This document shows positions 22,421 through 26,671 of a DNA stretch of 26,671 bases, piece by piece. The position numbers were made by a program, and so were the translations under genes. How positions within the stretch are numbered: position 1 is the first letter of the stretch; every line of letters starts with the position of its first letter. This DNA comes from Deltaproteobacteria bacterium (GTDB lineage Bacteria; Desulfobacterota; DSM-4660; Desulfatiglandales; HGW-15), in assembly GCA_019308985.1 (NCBI GenBank), contig JAFDHB010000029.1, positions 7,707 to 34,377 on the forward strand. Reading direction: 5' to 3'. A model generated the notes under the pieces. The model saw only the letters and a list, made by a program, of their open reading frames with translations, searched no databases and was not told where the DNA came from.

Positions 22421-23647
22421 ATGTATTTTGAATTCTTCATCGGATTGAGATACCTGAAGGCCAAGAGAAAACAGGCCTTTGTCTCCGTGATTACCGTAAT
22501 ATCGGTGGTAGGGGTAATGATGGGCGTTATGGCCCTGATTGTAGTACTCTCTGTCATGAACGGCTTCAGGCAAGACCTTATGTCCAAGATCCTTGGGGTG
22601 AACTCCCATCTCTTGGTATTGAGCTATGAAGGAGCCTTTTCCCGTTACGGCGAAGTGGCGAGGAAGGTCCAGTCAGTGAGGGGTGTGGTCGCGACAACAC
22701 CTTTCATTTACGGACAGGTTATGGTAAACAGCCTGGGAACAGCTTCCGGCGCCTACCTCAGGGGACTGGATACCAATACTGCGACAAAGGTCATCGGCAT
22801 CAAGGGCATGATAAAGGAAGGCGCTCTATCTTCCTTGGACAAGACTCACCAAGGATTCCCTGGAATCATCATTGGGAAGGAACTGGCAGGGCGGTTAGGG
22901 GTCAGACCAGGAGACATTCTGACCGTCATCTCTCCCTTTGGAAAGCTGACACCACTGGGCAGGGTTCCAAGTACTCGAAAGTACATGATAACAGCCATTT
23001 TTGACTCCGGAATGTACGAGTATGATTCGAGCCTCGTGTTTATCTCTCTGAAGGAAGCCCAGGATTTCCTGGGAATGGGTGATCGTGTTACCGGTCTTGA
23101 AGTCAGGGTGACGGAAGTGGAAAAGGCGGACCGCATTGGTGAAGCCATATCAGAGAAACTCGGCATGCCCTTCTGGACCAAGGACTGGAAGCTGATGAAC
23201 AGGACCCTGGTTTCCGCCCTCCGGCTTGAGAAGATTACCATGTTCATAATATTGACCATGATCGTCCTGGTCGGAGCACTCAACATCATCAGCACCCTGG
23301 TTATGGTGGTAATGGAAAAAACGAGAGACGTTGCCATCCTAAGGGCCATGGGTGCGACCGCAAGGAGCATAATGAACATCTTCATGTTACAGGGCCTCTT
23401 GGTTGGAATGGCCGGCACAATTGCCGGGCTGGCATCAGGACTTGGTCTTTGCAAGGTGCTCGCCAAATACAAGTTCATAAGGCTCCCTTCGGACATTTAC
23501 TATATCTCCACTCTGCCGGTAAGGGTCGAATTGTCAGACGTAGTCTTCGTCGCGCTCTCAGCCATAGTTATCTCTTTCCTTGCCACCATCTACCCTTCTT
23601 GGCACGCCTCCAGGTTAAACCCTGTCGAGGCATTGAGATACGAATAG
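22421..23647 (+). CDS. lolC: Lipoprotein-releasing ABC transporter permease, LolC/LolE family
   Basis: The product is 408 residues, the inner-membrane permease that extracts mature lipoproteins and hands them to LolA. It has the MacB/FtsX topology: a first membrane helix at about 20-46 (VSVITVISVVGVMMGVMALIV) after the family N-terminus FEFFIGLRYLKAKRKQAF, a large periplasmic domain to about 270, then three helices near 275-300, 320-345 and 372-395. The terminal SRLNPVEALRYE is typical of the family. Only one permease gene is present, as in genomes that use a homodimeric LolF-type permease instead of LolC plus LolE, so the symbol is approximate. The ribosome-binding site is weak. Confidence 0.93.
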   Translation: MYFEFFIGLRYLKAKRKQAFVSVITVISVVGVMMGVMALIVVLSVMNGFRQDLMSKILGVNSHLLVLSYEGAFSRYGEVARKVQSVRGVVATTPFIYGQVMVNSLGTASGAYLRGLDTNTATKVIGIKGMIKEGALSSLDKTHQGFPGIIIGKELAGRLGVRPGDILTVISPFGKLTPLGRVPSTRKYMITAIFDSGMYEYDSSLVFISLKEAQDFLGMGDRVTGLEVRVTEVEKADRIGEAISEKLGMPFWTKDWKLMNRTLVSALRLEKITMFIILTMIVLVGALNIISTLVMVVMEKTRDVAILRAMGATARSIMNIFMLQGLLVGMAGTIAGLASGLGLCKVLAKYKFIRLPSDIYYISTLPVRVELSDVVFVALSAIVISFLATIYPSWHASRLNPVEALRYE

Positions 23648-23684
23648 AGGGGCATCGGCCTGGAAAGACTCCTGGTAGGCGGTT

Positions 23685-24347
23685 ATGTTAGAATTATTAG
23701 ACGTCCACAAGAGTTTCATCCACAACGGGATCACCATTGAAGTCCTGAAAGGGATCAACCTTGTCATAAGGCCCAGGGACAACATTGCAATAACCGGCGC
23801 ATCCGGAGTGGGAAAATCGACCCTCCTGAACATAATGGGGACCCTCGAACCACCGACCAGCGGGAGTGTAAAGTTCGAGGGGAAGGATATCGGTGAGTTG
23901 CCGGAATCGGAGCTGTGCAATTTGAGGAATCGAGACATTGGTTTCGTTTTTCAATTCCATCACCTCCTCCCCGAGTTCAATGCCTTGGAGAATACCGTAA
24001 TTCCGGCTCTGATAGCCGGAATCCGCAAGAAAAAAGCAATGGAAACCGCCAAGGAGATACTTGTCCGTGTGGGACTCGAAGAGAGACTAAGACACCGGAT
24101 AGGAGAACTTTCCGGCGGGGAACAGCAAAGGGTGGCCATTGCAAGGGCATTGATTATGGGCCCCAAGATATTGTTGGCGGATGAGCCTACCGGGAACCTG
24201 GATCAAAGGACCGGTGACGAGATAGCGGACCTCCTACTTGATCTCAACCAAGATAAGGGACTTGCCTTGGTTATTGCGACTCACAATCAGCGGTTGGCCG
24301 GCAGGATGTCCCTCAGAATGGAGATTATGGATGGGCGAATTCAATGA
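23685..24347 (+). CDS. lolD: Lipoprotein-releasing ABC transporter ATP-binding protein LolD
   Basis: The product is 220 residues, the ATPase of the Lol export complex. Walker A is GASGVGKST at 38-46, the Q-loop region is FVFQFHHLLPEFNALENT (the HHLLPEF block is typical of LolD), the signature is LSGGEQQR at 142-149, and Walker B is ILLADEPTGNLD with D166 and E167, followed by a switch histidine in VIATHN. It starts 37 bases after the permease stop and its TGA overlaps the bamA ATG (ATGA), so translation of the two is likely coupled. Confidence 0.95.
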   Translation: MLELLDVHKSFIHNGITIEVLKGINLVIRPRDNIAITGASGVGKSTLLNIMGTLEPPTSGSVKFEGKDIGELPESELCNLRNRDIGFVFQFHHLLPEFNALENTVIPALIAGIRKKKAMETAKEILVRVGLEERLRHRIGELSGGEQQRVAIARALIMGPKILLADEPTGNLDQRTGDEIADLLLDLNQDKGLALVIATHNQRLAGRMSLRMEIMDGRIQ

Positions 24348-26671
24348 GAATTTCAAATTCACCCTGGTCTTCAAAAAACAACAACACAGCTGAGGTATGC
24401 AGGGTAAGAATCTGTGGAGCAGTATTGACCCTTTTGTTGTTGATCCTCACTCCCCTTCTCGCAGGTGCCCAAGAGGGCGAGAACGTGGCGGTGCTGCCAT
24501 TCAGGGTTTTCACCCCTTCACCTATGGTCCATCTTCAACGTGGACTCCAGGAAATGTTTACCTCTCGTCTGGCCGCCAAGGGTATCCCGGTCATCAGCCC
24601 GGACAAGGTGAACAGGCATCCAAAGGCCCTGACGCATCCTTTCGAGTTTGATAAAATGCTCTCTATCGGTGAAGACCTCGGGGCGGACTGGATAATTTCA
24701 GGCAGCCTCACCCAGGTCGGAAAAAATATCAGCCTTGACATCAGGGTCTTGGACATTGCCAGGAAAAGGGGGCCTTTCCCGGTTTTCATGACAGAGGACG
24801 ACATGGACAAGCTGGCCGCAGCGGTAGACAGGGCTGTTACGAGCATCTACAACATGGTCTTGGGCGTTGAACAGGTTGACTCCATTGTTATAAAGGGGAA
24901 TCGGAGGGTCGAGACGGAGGCCATCCTCTCCGTGATAGAAAGCAAGAAAGGCGACAGCCTGGATCCTGACAAGCTTGATCGAGATCTCAGGTCCATATTT
25001 CAAATGGGGTATTTCACTGATGTGACGATAGAGACCGAAAAAGGTCCTAAGGGAAAGGTAGTTATCATATCCGTCAAAGAGAAACCGTCCATTGCCAAAA
25101 TCTCCTTCGAAGGGAACAAGAAGATAAAGGACAAGGACCTCATAAAGGAAATAGGTCTCAAGTTGTACTCTATTTTGGACAGGGCCGAGGTCACAAACAG
25201 TATAAATAGATTGAAAGACTACTATCACAAAAAAGGTTATTACGGGGTCGAGATCAAAGAAAATATCCTGGAGCTTCCAAACAATGAAGTCGCCATTGTA
25301 TACCAGGTCAATGAGGGAGAGAAGGTATACATAAGAGAGATCCGGTTTATCGGAAACAAGGAATTTGATGATGAGGAGCTTAAGGACGCCATTACCACCA
25401 AAGAGAAAGGCTTCTTCTCCTGGTTCACCAAATCCGGCCTCTTGGACAGGAAGAGGCTGGAATTCGACCGCGAGAAACTGCTCTCCTTCTATTACAATCA
25501 TGGTTACATAAAGGCAAAGGTGGGTGAGCCAAAGATAACCTATGAAAAGGGTAAGGGAATCACCATCACCATTGAAATTGTCGAGGGCCCCAAATACCGT
25601 GTGAATGAGGTAAATATCAGCGGCGACCTGATCATGCCCCGCGAGAAACTCCTCGAGAAGGTGAAAATCAACAAGGAAGAGTTCTTCAACAGGGAGATTG
25701 TTGGAAAGGATACCCTCGCCCTGAGGAGCATTTACGCCGATGAAGGCTATGCCTATGCCGAGGTTATCCCGCTCACAAAAGAGGATGAGAAGAGAAAGGT
25801 CGTTGATATCACTTACAGGATTTCAAAGGGGAAGAAGGTCCGTTTCGAGAGGATAAACATCTCGGGAAATACAAGGACCAGGGACAAGGTCATCAGGCGA
25901 GAGCTCAAGATAGTCGAGGGCGGCCTGTTTTCAGCCTCGGGACTCAAAAAGAGTTCCCAGAACCTTTACAGGCTCGGCTATTTCGAAGACGTCCAGATCA
26001 AGACGAAGAGAGGGAGCCGAGATGATCTCATGGTCTTGGACATCAAAGTAAAGGAGCAGCCCACGGGTTCTTTCATGGCCGGATTGGGTTATAGCTCATT
26101 TGACAAGACCACGGCTACATTCCGCCTTCAGGAGAACAACCTGTTCGGAAGGGGTCAGAGGGCGTCCGTGTCCGCTGAGGTCGGCACGAGGACCGTAGAA
26201 TTCAATATCAGGTTTACCGAGCCATGGTTTACGGGCAGACCCATTTCCGCCGGGTTTGACGTCTATAACTTCAGGAGGGAATATGACGAGTATACCAAGG
26301 ACAGCTCAGGGGGAGCGCTCAGGCTGGGATTCCCCCTTAAATGGTTCGACGAGTTTACGAGGGGTTCTGCAAAATATGCTTACGATGACGCGGATATCAG
26401 GGATGTGGCGGAAACTGCGGCCCAGGAAATCAAGGATATGGAGGGCAGGAACGTAACGAGCCTTATAAGACTGGGAATAACGAGAGATTCCAAGGACAGG
26501 CTCTTCAACACCACGCGAGGCTCCCTGAACAGTATCCTGGCGGAATATGCTGGAGGCCTTCTGGGAGGGACTGTTGCATACAACAGGATTGAGCTTACCT
26601 CGGCATGGTTTTTCCCATTCCGGTGGGAAACGGTCTTTCATATCAAAGGGAGGCTGTGGTATCTCAGGGAG
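24344..26671 (+). CDS. bamA: Outer-membrane protein assembly factor BamA with extra N-terminal domain (cut by window edge)
   Basis: This frame is open for 776 codons to the right edge. Residues 1-42 look like a signal peptide with a long n-region, a Leu-rich core (AVLTLLLLILTPLLAGA) and a cut near AGA-QE. Residues 47-170 form an extra domain starting VAVLPFRVF that resembles TolB-N/FlgO-like domains. Five POTRA domains then begin at about 178, 249, 328, 420 and 500. The beta-barrel starts near 575 (GSFMAGLGYSSF, then LQENNLFGRGQRASV, FTEPWFTGRP). BamA inserts barrel proteins in the outer membrane. The ATG overlaps the lolD stop. The extra domain is absent from E. coli BamA. Confidence 0.94.
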   Translation, partial: MRISNSPWSSKNNNTAEVCRVRICGAVLTLLLLILTPLLAGAQEGENVAVLPFRVFTPSPMVHLQRGLQEMFTSRLAAKGIPVISPDKVNRHPKALTHPFEFDKMLSIGEDLGADWIISGSLTQVGKNISLDIRVLDIARKRGPFPVFMTEDDMDKLAAAVDRAVTSIYNMVLGVEQVDSIVIKGNRRVETEAILSVIESKKGDSLDPDKLDRDLRSIFQMGYFTDVTIETEKGPKGKVVIISVKEKPSIAKISFEGNKKIKDKDLIKEIGLKLYSILDRAEVTNSINRLKDYYHKKGYYGVEIKENILELPNNEVAIVYQVNEGEKVYIREIRFIGNKEFDDEELKDAITTKEKGFFSWFTKSGLLDRKRLEFDREKLLSFYYNHGYIKAKVGEPKITYEKGKGITITIEIVEGPKYRVNEVNISGDLIMPREKLLEKVKINKEEFFNREIVGKDTLALRSIYADEGYAYAEVIPLTKEDEKRKVVDITYRISKGKKVRFERINISGNTRTRDKVIRRELKIVEGGLFSASGLKKSSQNLYRLGYFEDVQIKTKRGSRDDLMVLDIKVKEQPTGSFMAGLGYSSFDKTTATFRLQENNLFGRGQRASVSAEVGTRTVEFNIRFTEPWFTGRPISAGFDVYNFRREYDEYTKDSSGGALRLGFPLKWFDEFTRGSAKYAYDDADIRDVAETAAQEIKDMEGRNVTSLIRLGITRDSKDRLFNTTRGSLNSILAEYAGGLLGGTVAYNRIELTSAWFFPFRWETVFHIKGRLWYLRE

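Overview
The window looks like chromosome of an anaerobic Desulfobacterota (former Deltaproteobacteria) bacterium. The clearest sign is the right end, lysS - lolC/E-type permease - lolD - bamA, an outer-membrane biogenesis order I associate with that group. DUF3795 and acetoacetyl-CoA synthetase genes, GC somewhat above 50 % by eye, and gene-poor repeat-rich gaps fit. The taxon is inferred. I see no tRNA, rRNA, CRISPR array or intact insertion sequence.

Layout. (1) 1-1558, minus strand: SagB-type nitroreductase, DUF3795 protein and a methyltransferase cut by the left edge. (2) 1817-2566: a histone-deacetylase-fold hydrolase. (3) 2567-4182: repeat-rich, with two opposed GGTCC/GGACC arrays around the N-terminal stub of a REP-associated (RAYT) transposase, a YefM/YoeB-like toxin-antitoxin pair with an overlapping promoter/operator, and a REP cluster. 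(4) 4172-7459, minus strand: acetoacetyl-CoA synthetase and two unrecognised proteins in a tight operon, with palindromes in the leader. (5) 8353-20144: a metabolic cluster in several transcription units. A YkwC-like beta-hydroxyacid dehydrogenase (minus) and a methyltransferase (plus) come first. Then, on plus: IclR regulator, glyoxylate-carboligase-like ThDP enzyme, iron alcohol dehydrogenase, LarA-type nickel-pincer racemase and MTH1187-type thiamine-binding protein. Then, on minus: aminotransferase, cyclophilin-like protein and MhpD-like hydratase from a near-consensus promoter, and separately a GlcF-like Fe-S protein. (6) 20911-26671: lysS, Lol transporter, bamA (runs off the right edge).

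How the genes may work together (inference): GlcF-like protein, aminotransferase, Gcl-like carboligase and beta-hydroxyacid/iron dehydrogenases suggest handling of small 2-hydroxy and 2-oxo acids (glycolate, glyoxylate, tartronate semialdehyde, glycerate), with LarA interconverting a 2-hydroxyacid's enantiomers. The Gcl-like enzyme has Glu51 where E. coli Gcl has Val51, so its real substrate may differ.

The most unexpected non-coding signal is a repeat family with termini like GATGCTTTCGCAAAAACCC. It bounds two intergenic spaces (7655-8355 and 12828-13106) in the same convergent orientation. Two of its four ends sit directly at stop codons.
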